Positions 1 through 8,669 of a stretch of 43,391 bases of DNA are shown here, piece after piece. Each line of letters begins with the position of its first letter. The first letter of the stretch is position 1. Under the pieces are notes generated by a model. That model had not been told where the DNA came from, did not search any database, and saw only the letters and a list, made by a program, of their open reading frames with translations. The translations under genes and the position numbers were made by a program. This DNA is from Patescibacteria group bacterium (GTDB taxonomy: Bacteria; Patescibacteriota; Minisyncoccia; Phycocordibacterales; Phycocordibacteraceae), in contig JAGWYL010000006.1 in the NCBI GenBank assembly GCA_018969385.1, positions 1 to 43,391 on the forward strand, in the 5' to 3' direction.

Positions 1-1047
1 GAATTCCCGCGGGCGACCGGCTACATACCGCAGCAGATCGCGCTCGCGGAGACGCTCGAACAGAAGGGCTTCGCGTATCGCACGAAGCATGCGCTCTATT
101 TCGATACGAGCAAGTTCCCGAGCTACGGCAAGCTCGCCGGCGTCTCGAGCGCGGAGCTTATCCCGGGCGCGCGCATCGGCACCGACCCGGACAAGCATCA
201 TCCGGCGGACTTCGCGCTCTGGAAGCAGACGCCCATCGGCACGACGCGGCAGCAGGAATGGAGCTCTCCGTGGGGACGCGGATTCCCGGGATGGCACCTC
301 GAATGTTCCGCGATGGCGCGCACGCTGCTCGGCCCGGAGATAGACATCCATACCGGCGGCGAAGACCTCGCTCCGGTCCATCACAATAACGAGATAGCGC
401 AGTCGGAAGCGGCGTCGGGCCGTCCGTTCGCGCACTACTGGCTCCATAACGCGTTTCTGACCATGGACGGGGAGAAGATATCGAAGTCGCTCGGCAACTT
501 CATCTATCTTTCGGACATCGTCGCGCGCGGCATGCATCCGCTCGCGCTCCGCTACTTCTTCCTGCAGGCCCACTACCGCACGCCGCTCTCCTTCTCGTTC
601 GACGCGCTCGCTGCCGCCGAACAGGGACTCGTCCGCCTCTGGCGCATCGCGCGGGAGATTGCGGACTCCGCGAAGCGCGTCGGCCTTCCCTCCCCCGCCC
701 TCGAGCGTTTCGTCGCTACCGTGCGCGACGACGTGGCGACTCCCGCGGCGCTCGGCGTGCTCTGGGAAGAACTGCGCAGCGACGAGCTCTCCGACGAGGA
801 GAAGTGGATGCTCATAACGGTCGCGGACGAGATTTTCGGTCTTTCGCTTACCGAGCCTCCCGAAGCCGCCGCGCTTCGCATCGACGAGCTTCCCGAAGAC
901 ATCCGCGCGCTCCTCGCGAAGCGCGACGCCGCGCGGCAGGACCGCGACTACGCCGAAGCGGACCGCCTGCGCGGCGAGCTCGAAAACAGTGGATATCGTG
1001 TGGATGACGGGCCTTCGGGAACGATAGTGACGAGGCGCGCCGAGTGA
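1..1047 (+). CDS. cysS: Cysteinyl-tRNA synthetase, 5'-truncated by window edge
   Basis: Class I aminoacyl-tRNA synthetase that charges tRNA-Cys in the cytoplasm. The reading frame is open from base 1, so the start and the HIGH-containing N-terminus lie outside the window; about 348 residues remain. The ORF track begins only at an internal ATG (313). Visible hallmarks are PRATGYIPQQI, WHLECSAM (zinc-ligand Cys), the GGEDLAPVHHNNE block (zinc His and Glu) and the signature loop KISKSLGN, with Ile where Met is common in KMSKS. A helical C-terminal domain follows and the frame ends in TGA. The dnaB start lies 12 nt downstream on the same strand. The family call is secure. Confidence 0.96.
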   Translation, partial: EFPRATGYIPQQIALAETLEQKGFAYRTKHALYFDTSKFPSYGKLAGVSSAELIPGARIGTDPDKHHPADFALWKQTPIGTTRQQEWSSPWGRGFPGWHLECSAMARTLLGPEIDIHTGGEDLAPVHHNNEIAQSEAASGRPFAHYWLHNAFLTMDGEKISKSLGNFIYLSDIVARGMHPLALRYFFLQAHYRTPLSFSFDALAAAEQGLVRLWRIAREIADSAKRVGLPSPALERFVATVRDDVATPAALGVLWEELRSDELSDEEKWMLITVADEIFGLSLTEPPEAAALRIDELPEDIRALLAKRDAARQDRDYAEADRLRGELENSGYRVDDGPSGTIVTRRAE

Positions 1048-1053
1048 TAGAAT
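1025..1053 (+). promoter_or_regulatory. Candidate dnaB promoter at the cysS end
   Basis: TAGAAT (1048-1053) ends 6 nt before the dnaB ATG, so transcription would start at or next to the start codon. The -35 match (TAGTGA, 17-nt spacer) is weak. It overlaps the cysS stop. The assignment rests on the same geometry recurring at other genes of the window. Confidence 0.4.
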
Positions 1054-1059
1054 TGCGGC

Positions 1060-3696
1060 ATGGCCGCCGCGGACCGCATCCCTCCCCAATCGCTCGAATC
1101 GGAGCGGGCGCTCCTCGGCGCGCTCCTCTTGCGCCCCGATGCGCTCCACGACGTCATCGACACGGTGCGCGAAGACTCCTTCTACGCGGAAAAGCATCGG
1201 CTCATATTCGAGGCGATGCGCGAGCTTTCGGAGCGCGGCGAACCCGTGGACCTGCTCGCGCTTTCCGAGCGGCTCGCGAACAAGGGCCAGCTCGAGCGGG
1301 CCGGCGGGCGGGCGTACCTCACCGAGCTTGCGGACGCGGCGCTCTCTCCCGGCAACCTTTCCTACTACGCGGACCTCGTCGCACAGAAGCACCTGCGCCG
1401 GGCGCTTATCGAGACGTCGTACCAGATCGCGGAAACCGCACACGACGAATCACGCGACACGCACGAAGTGCTCGACGAAGCGGAGAAGTCCGTCTACGCT
1501 ATAGGCAACGCCGTCGCGTCCCATAAGTTCATCGCGCTTTCGGACAAGCTCGCCGAAGCGTGGGACCGCATCGAGAGCCTCTCGAAGAAGGGCGACGGCA
1601 TCCGCGGCGTGCCGACCGGCTATCCCGAGCTCGACAACCTGCTCTCCGGATTCCACCCTTCGGACCTCATCATCCTTGCCGCCCGCCCGTCCATGGGAAA
1701 GACCTCGCTCGCGCTCGACATCGCGCGGAACGCGGCCGTGCGCCACGGCATATCCGTAGGCATCTTCTCGCTCGAGATGAGTTCCGAGCAGCTCGTCGAC
1801 CGCATGCTCGCGGCGGAGTCCTACGTGAACGCGTGGAAGATACGCACCGGCGCCGTCCATGCGGAAGAGGAGTTCGCGAAGATACGCGACGCGCTCGAAT
1901 CGCTCTCGAAAGCTCCCATCTATATCGATGACAAGCCGGGCAACAACATCCTCTCCATGCGCGCGGTAGCGCGTCGCCTGAAGCGCGAACGCGGCATCGG
2001 GCTCATCGTCGTCGACTACCTCCAGCTCATGACGCCGACATCCACCAAGGCGTCCGACTCCATGGTCCAGCAGGTGACGGAAATCTCGCGCTCGCTCAAA
2101 TCGCTCGCGCGCGAGCTTGAAGTCCCGGTGCTCGCGCTCTCCCAGCTCTCCCGCGCGGTCGAGCAGCGCGGCGGACGTCCGCGCCTTAGCGACCTGCGCG
2201 ATTCGGGCTGTCTCACCGGCGACACTCTGGTCATGCGCGCGGACACCGGCGAGCGCGTCGCGATCAAGGACCTCGTGGGCAAGGAAAACGTGCCGCTCGT
2301 TTCCATGGATGCCGGTTACGAGCTCCGTCCGATGCTCGCCAGCAGGATTTTCCCGAGCGGCCGCAAGCGCGTATTCGAGCTTACGCTGCGCAGCGGACGC
2401 GCCATCAAGGCCTCCGGAAACCATCGGTTCCTCACGCTCTCCGGATGGCAGCGGCTTGATGCGCTCACGGTGGGAGACCGCCTCGCCTCGCCGCGGCTGC
2501 TTACCGCATACGACGCGCCCGCACGGCTTTCGACCCATGAACTCATCCTGCTTGCGCACTTGCTTGGCGACGGATGCGTCTTGCCGCGCCAGCCTGTTCA
2601 CTACACCAGCGCGGACACGAAGAATCTGGATGCGGTCGAAGATGCCGCGCGCGAGCTTTTCGGCATTACGCCGCGGCGCGTCAAGCAGGGAAATTGGTGG
2701 CACAGTTACCTTCCCGCCCCCTTCCGCCTGACGCGCGGGAAACCGCACCCCATCACCGCATGGTATCGAGCGCTCGGCATCGCGCCGGTCCGTTCATACG
2801 AAAAGCGGATACCGCAAGCGGTATTCGCATCGGACTCGAAATCCATCCAGCTCTTCCTCCACCATCTCTGGGCGACCGACGGCAATATTTCGTGGAAGCG
2901 GCTCCCTGGACGGATGCCTTCCGCTGCAATCTACTATGCGACGACGAGCCGCGGACTTGCCGAGGATGTACAGCACCTTCTGTTGCGACTCGGCATCTGG
3001 AGCACCGTGCGTACGAGCGTCAAGAAGGGATATCGTCCGAGCTACCAGGTGCACGTGCAGAGCACGCCCGTCGAGGAACGCTTCCTTTCGCTCGTCGGCT
3101 CCTATGGCGCGCGCGGCGCCATCGTCAAGGAACTCTCCCGTGCGCTTGCGAAAATCGCGCCGTTGCCGAACACGGATACCATTCCCCAAGAAGTGTGGGG
3201 CCTCGTCGACGCCGCAAAGGACGCGCACGGCATGAGCTGGCGCGGACTCGCGCAAGAACTCCATACGGCATACAACGGTTCCGCGCTCACGGCTACCGGC
3301 GTTTCGCGCGCGCGGCTCGCTAAGGTGGCACGGGCGCTCCGAAGCGAGCGGCTTCTGCATCTTGCGGAGTCGGACGTGTATTGGGATGAAATCTCTTCTA
3401 TCACGCTGCTCGGGACTGAGGAGGTGTACGACGCGACGGTGCCCGGCACGCACAACTTCGTCGCCGGCGATATCATCGTGCACAACTCCATCGAGCAGGA
3501 CGCGGACGTCGTCATGTTCATCCATCGCGAAGACAAGGTGAACAAGGAGAGCGACCGCACGAACATCGCGGAGGTGCTCATCGAGAAGCATCGCAACGGC
3601 CCTACCGGCAAGGCGGAACTCTACTTCGACGAGAAGCGCGCCACGTTCCAGCCCATCGACAAGTCCGGGTATAGCGACTTTGACGCCGCTTTCTAG
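1060..3696 (+). CDS. dnaB: Replicative DNA helicase DnaB with in-frame intein
   Basis: Hexameric replication-fork helicase. The 878-residue frame holds a 452-residue extein (normal for DnaB) interrupted by a 426-residue intein. The extein has the N-terminal helical domain (about 8-110), Walker A ARPSMGKTS (208-216), Walker B LIVVDYLQL (from 315) and the SDLRDSG / SIEQDADVV junction region. The intein must be spliced out because it splits the RecA-like core just before SIEQDAD. There is no Shine-Dalgarno sequence; TAGAAT ends 6 nt before the ATG, suggesting a leaderless message. It follows cysS closely and is followed 3 nt later by a small membrane protein gene. Identification is firm. Confidence 0.97.
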   Translation: MAAADRIPPQSLESERALLGALLLRPDALHDVIDTVREDSFYAEKHRLIFEAMRELSERGEPVDLLALSERLANKGQLERAGGRAYLTELADAALSPGNLSYYADLVAQKHLRRALIETSYQIAETAHDESRDTHEVLDEAEKSVYAIGNAVASHKFIALSDKLAEAWDRIESLSKKGDGIRGVPTGYPELDNLLSGFHPSDLIILAARPSMGKTSLALDIARNAAVRHGISVGIFSLEMSSEQLVDRMLAAESYVNAWKIRTGAVHAEEEFAKIRDALESLSKAPIYIDDKPGNNILSMRAVARRLKRERGIGLIVVDYLQLMTPTSTKASDSMVQQVTEISRSLKSLARELEVPVLALSQLSRAVEQRGGRPRLSDLRDSGCLTGDTLVMRADTGERVAIKDLVGKENVPLVSMDAGYELRPMLASRIFPSGRKRVFELTLRSGRAIKASGNHRFLTLSGWQRLDALTVGDRLASPRLLTAYDAPARLSTHELILLAHLLGDGCVLPRQPVHYTSADTKNLDAVEDAARELFGITPRRVKQGNWWHSYLPAPFRLTRGKPHPITAWYRALGIAPVRSYEKRIPQAVFASDSKSIQLFLHHLWATDGNISWKRLPGRMPSAAIYYATTSRGLAEDVQHLLLRLGIWSTVRTSVKKGYRPSYQVHVQSTPVEERFLSLVGSYGARGAIVKELSRALAKIAPLPNTDTIPQEVWGLVDAAKDAHGMSWRGLAQELHTAYNGSALTATGVSRARLAKVARALRSERLLHLAESDVYWDEISSITLLGTEEVYDATVPGTHNFVAGDIIVHNSIEQDADVVMFIHREDKVNKESDRTNIAEVLIEKHRNGPTGKAELYFDEKRATFQPIDKSGYSDFDAAF
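2209..3486 (+). mobile_element. DnaB intein with LAGLIDADG homing endonuclease
   Basis: Protein-splicing element spanning DnaB residues 384-809 (426 aa). It begins with Cys in CLTGDTLV (block A) and ends VAGDIIVHN before the +1 Ser of SIEQDAD. The block B-like SGNHRFLT and block F-like VYDATVPGTHNF are present, so all expected splicing residues are seen. The centre carries two LAGLIDADG motifs, LAHLLGDG and LHHLWATDG, each keeping its acidic residue (intein positions 121 and 224), so an active endonuclease is plausible. A basic helical segment lies before block F. Inteins at this DnaB site are known from cyanobacteria. Base composition resembles the host, suggesting long residence. Confidence 0.95.
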
Positions 3697-3699
3697 CCT

Positions 3700-3975
3700 A
3701 TGAGACGGACGCATATCGGCGGCACCGGAAATGCGCTCGTTGAAGGCATCGGCTGGTACGGCGTGGCCGCCACCATCCTCGCGTACGCGCTCGTCTCTTT
3801 CGCATGGCTTCCGCCCGATAACCTCATCTACCAGGGACTCAACTTCACCGGCGCCGCGGGCGTGACGCTTGAGACCTGGGTGCGCCGGGATTACCAGCCG
3901 TTCTGGCTGAATCTCATCTGGGCGGGCATCGCGCTCCTCGCTATCGGGAACATAATCGCGCATCTTGCGCGCTGA
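3700..3975 (+). CDS. Small integral membrane protein, CBU_0592-like
   Basis: A 91-residue hydrophobic protein with about three membrane segments (near 17-35, 42-58, 68-88). The pattern GWYGVAATILAYALVSF, then YQGLNFTGAAG, then a C-terminal WLNLIWAGIALLAIG segment resembles the CBU_0592 family of small bacterial membrane proteins, whose function is unknown to me. It starts 3 nt after the dnaB stop and ends 3 nt before the MFS gene, so it is probably co-transcribed with both. No signal peptide or catalytic motif is visible. The coding call is good; the family call is tentative. Confidence 0.75.
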   Translation: MRRTHIGGTGNALVEGIGWYGVAATILAYALVSFAWLPPDNLIYQGLNFTGAAGVTLETWVRRDYQPFWLNLIWAGIALLAIGNIIAHLAR

Positions 3976-3978
3976 GGT

Positions 3979-5241
3979 ATGGACGGCTCGCTCTCCCGCG
4001 CGGCAACCGCGACGCTCCTCAAGGCCTTCCTCGCGTTCTGGCTGTTCCTCGCGGTCGACAAGTTCGCGCTCACGCTCCACTACTCCCTGCTCTCCCCGCT
4101 CGGCGAGCGGCTCCTGCCGCTCTGGATAGTCGGCCTCCTCATCGGGGGCGAATCCTTCCTCCAGATGCTCCTTGACGTGCCCGCGGGACGCATCGTGGAC
4201 CGCTTCGGCCGGCGGCGCATGCTCTTTGTCGGCCTCGCTGCGCTTTCCGCCGCCGCGCTCCTCCTCATGGATTTCACGCTGCCCACCTTCATCGCGAGCA
4301 TCGCCTGTTCGGTACTAGGCTGGCTCTTCCTTGCGCCCGGCACGAACGCCTACCTGCTCTCCTATGCGCAGCGGGAGACGAGCGGGCGCTTCCTCGCGCT
4401 TCGCGATACGTTCTGGTCCGTCGGCGTCGTGCTCGCGAGCGTGTCGCTCCCGTTCATCCTGCTCTACACCCCGCTTGTCATGGGTGCCGTCATCCTCATC
4501 CTGGCGTTCTTCTCCCTGTTCCTGCTTCTCGCGAGTCCGCACGATAAGCCCGTCCTCCACGGGACGCGCACGCTCCCCGCGGAGCCGTACCACGTCCGCC
4601 GTACCGCATTCCTGAAATCGCTCAGGGCCATACGCCGGCTGAATCCCGCGAGCGGCATGCTCTGCATCTATTCGTTCGTGGCCGCCATCTTTTACGGCGC
4701 CATCTGGTTCGTCGTGCCGCTCGCGATAGCGAGCGATCCGCACCAGCAGCTCCTGGGGCTCGGGCTCGGCATCTTCGACCTCTCCATCGTGGTGCTCGGC
4801 GTCGTCATCGGGACGCTTGTCGACCGCGGCAACAAGCGGCTCCTCGTGTTCTACGGCCTCCTGCTGTTCGCGGTCATGGGACTCTTGCTCGGCCTCACCC
4901 TCGGACCCCTCTTCCTCCTGTTCGGCTTCCTAGCCACGGCGGGCGACGAGACGACCGGACTCTCGCTCTGGAGCTGGCTCCATTCGCTCGACAAGGAACA
5001 CGCCCACGACGGCGCCGTGGCCGGCGTCATCTCGTTCTCCGAAGACTTCGGATACGCCATCGGGCCCGTGCTCGCGGGCTTCACGTACGGCGGCTTCGGT
5101 CCCGGGTGGGCCATCGCGTTCGCCGCCCTGCCGCTCGTGCTGGTCTGGCTTTCCTATTCCGTATTCATCCGCCCGGCATGGGCCGAACTTCCGCTCCTCG
5201 ACATTCCGCGCATGCCGCGCAGGAGGCGCCACAAGTCATGA
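3979..5241 (+). CDS. MFS-type transporter
   Basis: A 420-residue polytopic protein with about 12 hydrophobic helices in two six-helix halves, consistent with the major facilitator superfamily. The loop DRFGRRRML between helices 2 and 3 matches the MFS signature, and DRGNKRLLV is the counterpart in the second half. A basic tail follows the last helix. Substrate cannot be read from sequence; drug or metabolite efflux is possible. The start follows the previous gene by 3 nt and the end overlaps recR by 4 nt (ATGA), indicating translational coupling. Confidence 0.88.
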   Translation: MDGSLSRAATATLLKAFLAFWLFLAVDKFALTLHYSLLSPLGERLLPLWIVGLLIGGESFLQMLLDVPAGRIVDRFGRRRMLFVGLAALSAAALLLMDFTLPTFIASIACSVLGWLFLAPGTNAYLLSYAQRETSGRFLALRDTFWSVGVVLASVSLPFILLYTPLVMGAVILILAFFSLFLLLASPHDKPVLHGTRTLPAEPYHVRRTAFLKSLRAIRRLNPASGMLCIYSFVAAIFYGAIWFVVPLAIASDPHQQLLGLGLGIFDLSIVVLGVVIGTLVDRGNKRLLVFYGLLLFAVMGLLLGLTLGPLFLLFGFLATAGDETTGLSLWSWLHSLDKEHAHDGAVAGVISFSEDFGYAIGPVLAGFTYGGFGPGWAIAFAALPLVLVWLSYSVFIRPAWAELPLLDIPRMPRRRRHKS

Positions 5242-5840
5242 GTGACCGCATCGGAGAACTCGCGCGCGCGTTCGAACGCTTCCCGGGGATAGGTCCCCGG
5301 CAGGCGAAACGTTTCGTGTATCACCTCTTGTCCGTTTCCGGAGCCGACCGCGCCAAGCTTTCGGAACTCATCGCGAAGATAGGCAGCGACGTGCATCAGT
5401 GCCCGGAGTGCATGCGCTTCTCGAACGGGAACGGTCCCCTCTGCGCGTACTGCGCGGACCCCGCGCGCGATGACGCGCTGCTCACTCTCGTGGAGAAAGA
5501 CCAGGACCTCGCCGCGCTCGAGCGCGCGGGAACGTATCGCGGACGCTATTTCGTGCTCGGAGGCGTGTTGACGCTCTCCGGCAAGGGCGCGATACGCGAG
5601 AGGGACCTCATCCGCGTCGTAGGGATGCGGCTCGGCCGGGGACTGAAGGAGATAGTCCTCGCGCTCTCCGCTACCTCGGAAGGCGAACATACGAGCGACC
5701 GAATCCGCGAACTTCTCGCTCCCTATCGCGAGCGGGTGCGCATTTCCACGCTCGGCCGCGGCCTCGCTACCGGTTCGGAACTCGAATATTCGGATGCCGA
5801 GACGCTTCGCGCCGCGCTTGCCGGGCGGAAGGAGACGTAA
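5238..5840 (+). CDS. recR: Recombination mediator protein RecR
   Basis: RecR (200 aa) acts with RecF/RecO to load RecA at gapped DNA. Domains in order are a helix-hairpin-helix with FPGIGPRQAKRF (15-26), a four-cysteine zinc finger CPEC/CAYC (Cys 55, 58, 69, 72), and a Toprim domain (about 78-170). The ORF track extends upstream to 5106, but the ATG at 5238 gives the family's usual N-terminus, overlaps the MFS stop as ATGA and has AGGAGG about 11 nt upstream. The extra residues in the track are an out-of-frame read of the MFS gene. recR here is not beside dnaX. Confidence 0.96.
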   Translation: MSDRIGELARAFERFPGIGPRQAKRFVYHLLSVSGADRAKLSELIAKIGSDVHQCPECMRFSNGNGPLCAYCADPARDDALLTLVEKDQDLAALERAGTYRGRYFVLGGVLTLSGKGAIRERDLIRVVGMRLGRGLKEIVLALSATSEGEHTSDRIRELLAPYRERVRISTLGRGLATGSELEYSDAETLRAALAGRKET

Positions 5841-5843
5841 GCC

Positions 5844-6371
5844 ATGGCGCGCCTCGTCACTCCGTCCAAGCGCTATTGGAACTCATACCGCCGCGCGCTC
5901 GCCGGCTTCCACGCGGAAAAGCGTTTCCTCCGGCAGGATACGCCGCGTCTTCTCAAGGACCCCGCCGGCTACCTCCGCGCGCTTCGCGACGAAGCGCGCG
6001 GCGTGCACCTGCCTCCCGGATGGGTTCCGGCGACCACGTACTGGCTCGTCGAAGAGGGCACGTTCATCGGACGCGTGACCATCCGCCATCGCCTGAATGC
6101 GTACCTGCGCGATGAAGGCGGCCATATCGGGTACGCGGTCCGAGCATCGAAGCGCCGCAAGGGCTACGGCACGCAGCTGCTCCGGCGCGCGCTCGCGAAG
6201 GCTGCAGCGATGGGACTCAAGAGAGTACTTGTCACCTGCGACGACACGAACGTTGGTTCTCGCAAGATCATCGAAGCGAACGGGGGCGTGCTTGAGAACA
6301 GGAAGCGCGCGGCAAGCGGCGTGCTGAAGCGCAGGTACTGGATACGGATTCATGCGAAGACGCGTAAGTAA
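5844..6371 (+). CDS. GNAT-family N-acetyltransferase
   Basis: A 175-residue GCN5-related acetyltransferase that would move an acetyl group from acetyl-CoA to an amine. The acetyl-CoA-binding motif is RRKGYGTQLL after the strand GHIGYAV, and the later DDTNVGSRKIIEANGG matches the conserved region B seen in RimJ/RimL-like members. Substrate is unknown. It starts 3 nt after recR and closes the + strand operon; a strong hairpin follows. Confidence 0.88.
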   Translation: MARLVTPSKRYWNSYRRALAGFHAEKRFLRQDTPRLLKDPAGYLRALRDEARGVHLPPGWVPATTYWLVEEGTFIGRVTIRHRLNAYLRDEGGHIGYAVRASKRRKGYGTQLLRRALAKAAAMGLKRVLVTCDDTNVGSRKIIEANGGVLENRKRAASGVLKRRYWIRIHAKTRK

Positions 6372-6378
6372 AAAAGTA

Positions 6379-6402
6379 GAGAGGTCCGACAATGGACCTC
6401 TC
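6379..6402. terminator. Bidirectional hairpin terminator
   Basis: A 9-bp perfect stem (GAGAGGTCC/GGACCTCTC) with a 6-nt loop lies between convergent genes. On the minus strand it is followed by a run of T residues, making it a good intrinsic terminator for the small minus-strand gene. On the plus strand the T-rich part is weaker and displaced. Confidence 0.7.
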
Positions 6403-6424
6403 GATAGTCTCCCCTCTTTTCGAT

Positions 6425-6553
6425 TCACTTCGTTTCCGGCTCTTCCGGTTCTTCCGGCTCCTCGGGAGGAGCGCAGTAGAACTGGTAGGCGGCGACGGCA
6501 ATCAGGATAATCACGAGGAACATTCCCCCGTCTATGTAGACCTGCGCTGACAT
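6425..6553 (-). CDS. Tiny single-span membrane protein with acidic Pro-Glu tail
   Basis: This 42-residue ORF is below the track's length cut-off. It reads MSAQVYIDGG, one hydrophobic helix (about 11-25), then CAPP and a PEEPEEPEEPETK tail. Support comes from GGGGAG 6 nt before the ATG, a promoter with TTTACA and TATTAT, and a terminator just after it. The topology predicts a membrane-anchored acidic tail; the Cys after the helix could be modified or bridge. No family is recognised. Confidence 0.7.
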   Translation of the reverse strand: MSAQVYIDGGMFLVIILIAVAAYQFYCAPPEEPEEPEEPETK

Positions 6554-6580
6554 GCTAACTCCCCAACTGGTTCGAAAAAT

Positions 6581-6608
6581 ATAATACCACCTGTGATTCG
6601 TTTGTAAA
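6581..6608 (-). promoter_or_regulatory. Sigma70-type promoter of the tiny membrane protein
   Basis: TTTACA and TATTAT separated by 16 nt on the minus strand, upstream of the 42-aa gene. The -35 box overlaps the end of the helicase terminator. Confidence 0.65.
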
Positions 6609-6636
6609 GAACCCGCGGCGACTGCCGCGGGTTCTT
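6607..6636 (-). terminator. Intrinsic terminator of the DEAD-box helicase gene
   Basis: A 13-bp perfect stem (arm AAGAACCCGCGGC) with a 4-nt loop, 22 nt after the helicase stop on the minus strand and closed by TTCTTTA. The T tract merges into the -35 box of the next gene. Confidence 0.85.
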
Positions 6637-6658
6637 ACCGGAACGCCTCTGAAAGCCG

Positions 6659-8032
6659 TTATCGGCCGAAACGTTCCTCGACGAATGTGAGGGCCTGCCC
6701 CTTCATATCCGCGCGGCCGGTGCGGCCGATGCGGTGCACGTAGTCCTCGTACGTCGAAGGGAGGTCGTAGTTGATGACGTGCGAGACGGCGGGAATGTCG
6801 AGCCCGCGCGCGGCGACGTCCGTCGCGATGAGCGCGCTCACCTTCCCTTCCTTGAAGGCCGCAAGCGCGCGCTGGCGCGCGCCGTGCGTCTTGTCGCCGT
6901 GAATCGAGTCCGCCTTGATGCCCGCGCGCTTCAGGTCGCGCGCAAGACGCTCCACGCCGTGCTTCGTGCGTCCGAACACGAGCACCTTGTTGAACGCTTG
7001 TCCGGCAAGGAGCTCGACGAGCGTGCCGAACTTGTCGCCCCCGCGCGGGATGCGGACGATATCCTGGTCGACATTCTTCGACGTGTCCCGGGTCTTCACC
7101 GAGATGATGACCGGATTCACGAGGAAGTCGCCGATGAGCTTCTCGATATCCTTCCCCATCGTCGCAGAGAAGAAGAGCGTGTGGCGCTCCGTACGCATGG
7201 TGCCGAGGATGAAGCGCATGTCGTCGATGAAGCCCATGTCGAGCATCCGGTCCGCTTCGTCGAGGACGACCGTTCCGAACCCGGACAGGTTGAGCGCGCG
7301 GCGCTCCATGAGGTCCTTGAGGCGTCCCGGAGTGCCGATAACGAACGCCGGCTCATGCCGGAGCGCCGTTATCTGCGGCCCGATGTTCGCGCCGCCCACC
7401 GCGACCATGCCGCGGAAGCCCATGCCGCGTGCGAATCCCGCGAGCTCCTTCTCTATCTGCACCGCGAGTTCGCGCGTCGGCGCCATGACGAGCACCCGCT
7501 CGCCGCGCTTCGTCGTGACCTTCTCGATGAGCGGGATGAGGAACGCGGCCGTCTTTCCGGTTCCGGTCTCCGCGAGTCCCACGACATCCTGTCCCACGAG
7601 CGCGTGCGGTATCGCCTTGTCCTGTATCGGCGTCGGAAGCTCATACCCCTTCGCGGCGATGTTCTTCTTGAGATGTTCGCCTATGGCGAAATCGTTGAAG
7701 CGATGCTCCGGGACGTACGGGCCGGCCTGTTCCTCCGTGATGACCGCCTTGTTTATGAATTTGGAGAATTCCGCTTCGGTCTCCCCGAAAGAGCGCTGCC
7801 GGCCGCCGCGCGAAAAGCCCCGGCCTCCTCCCGGCGCCATGCGGCGAGGACCGCCGAAGCGACGCTCTCCGGAATAGAGACGGGAAGGGCGCGAAGGCGC
7901 GTACGGACGCGAAGCGCTGCGGCTTGTCGAAGAAGGCGAAGAGTCGCTGTATACGTGGCGGAATCGTCCCACCTGTTCTATGCGAGCACCCCCCGAGTGC
8001 GGACGAGGTCCGCGATTTCTGTCATGTTGCAT
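6659..8032 (-). CDS. DEAD-box ATP-dependent RNA helicase
   Basis: ATP-dependent RNA-unwinding enzyme, probably for ribosome assembly or mRNA turnover. A low-complexity Arg/Ser/Gly-rich N-terminus (about 100 residues) precedes a complete helicase core: Q motif region PTPIQDKAIP, Walker A AETGTGKTAAF, PTRELAVQ, LDEADRML, SAT, and the C-terminal HRIGRTGRAD. The track extends to a TTG at 8119, and an ATG exists at 8113. I prefer the ATG at 8032 (MQHDRNRG), which gives the basic Gly/Arg-rich start usual for these proteins (457 aa). No clear Shine-Dalgarno supports any of the three, so the 5' end is uncertain. Confidence 0.93.
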   Translation of the reverse strand: MQHDRNRGPRPHSGGARIEQVGRFRHVYSDSSPSSTSRSASRPYAPSRPSRLYSGERRFGGPRRMAPGGGRGFSRGGRQRSFGETEAEFSKFINKAVITEEQAGPYVPEHRFNDFAIGEHLKKNIAAKGYELPTPIQDKAIPHALVGQDVVGLAETGTGKTAAFLIPLIEKVTTKRGERVLVMAPTRELAVQIEKELAGFARGMGFRGMVAVGGANIGPQITALRHEPAFVIGTPGRLKDLMERRALNLSGFGTVVLDEADRMLDMGFIDDMRFILGTMRTERHTLFFSATMGKDIEKLIGDFLVNPVIISVKTRDTSKNVDQDIVRIPRGGDKFGTLVELLAGQAFNKVLVFGRTKHGVERLARDLKRAGIKADSIHGDKTHGARQRALAAFKEGKVSALIATDVAARGLDIPAVSHVINYDLPSTYEDYVHRIGRTGRADMKGQALTFVEERFGR

Positions 8033-8212
8033 GGTGAATGTAAGTTTGCGGTACGTCCCTCTACTGCCCGTACAGGGATAGCACGCCTTCGGAAGCGCCT
8101 TCAGGATGCTCATAGGCAAGGCGAGAGCTGGAGAGGCCTGCCGAACGCGGAAAGCGTACGGTAAGAGACCGAACCTCGGCTGACGACAGAGCGGACAAGT
8201 ACTCCGGAGCGC

Positions 8213-8539
8213 TTACGAAATCTCGTTAATCTTGACCTTGAGGTAGGCTTGCCGATGCCCGCGTCGCTTGAAATACCGGCTCTTCGGCTTGTACTTCACG
8301 ACATCCACTTTCTTCGCGCGTCCTTCGCGCTCGATAGTTCCGGTCACTTTCGCGCCGTTGATGAAAGGAGTCCCGATAGTGGTATCCGATCCGTTGTCGA
8401 CGAGAAGCACGTCACTGAACGTGACGGAATCTCCCGCCTTAAGGCCTTCCGGGAGCTTCTCTACGAAAATAGTATCGCCCTTCTGGACGACGTACTGCTT
8501 TCCACCGGTCTTGATAACCGCTACTTCCATAGTCGCCAT
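8213..8539 (-). CDS. rplU: Ribosomal protein L21
   Basis: Large-subunit protein bL21 (108 aa, usual length). It opens MEVAVIKTGGKQYVVQ after a short MAT extension and ends with the RNA-binding basic region KYKPKSRYFKRRGHRQ, both typical. An alternative ATG three codons in (8530) is possible. A TAGATG box ends 7 nt before the chosen ATG. The usual partner rpmA (L27) is not adjacent; a helicase lies downstream and an inverted repeat upstream. Confidence 0.97.
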   Translation of the reverse strand: MATMEVAVIKTGGKQYVVQKGDTIFVEKLPEGLKAGDSVTFSDVLLVDNGSDTTIGTPFINGAKVTGTIEREGRAKKVDVVKYKPKSRYFKRRGHRQAYLKVKINEIS

Positions 8540-8567
8540 AGCCTAGCATCTATGGGCTAAAAAGCAA

Positions 8568-8638
8568 GCCCGCACACTCACCCCTCGCATCGGCTTTCAG
8601 CCATGCGCCTCGCGCTATGCGAGGGTGAGTGTGCGGGC
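8568..8638. repeat. Inverted-repeat element, GCCCGCACACT family, copy 1
   Basis: Two near-perfect arms of 22-23 nt (one base indel) flank a 26-nt centre. The outer end is GCCCGCACACT, shared with elements at 21915 and 41537. In minus orientation the element is followed by TTGCTTTTT, so it may also end transcription of the 53-aa gene. Confidence 0.85.
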
Positions 8639-8669
8639 AATCTCCGTTGCGGTCGCTTCGCGACAGCGG

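Noticed and set aside
1450-2748. 432-aa minus-strand ORF
   Set aside because: Antisense shadow of dnaB and the intein.
8033-8119. N-terminal extension of the DEAD-box helicase
   Set aside because: Starts with TTG, adds residues without family resemblance and has no Shine-Dalgarno sequence; the ATG at 8032 gives a normal N-terminus. Not fully excluded.
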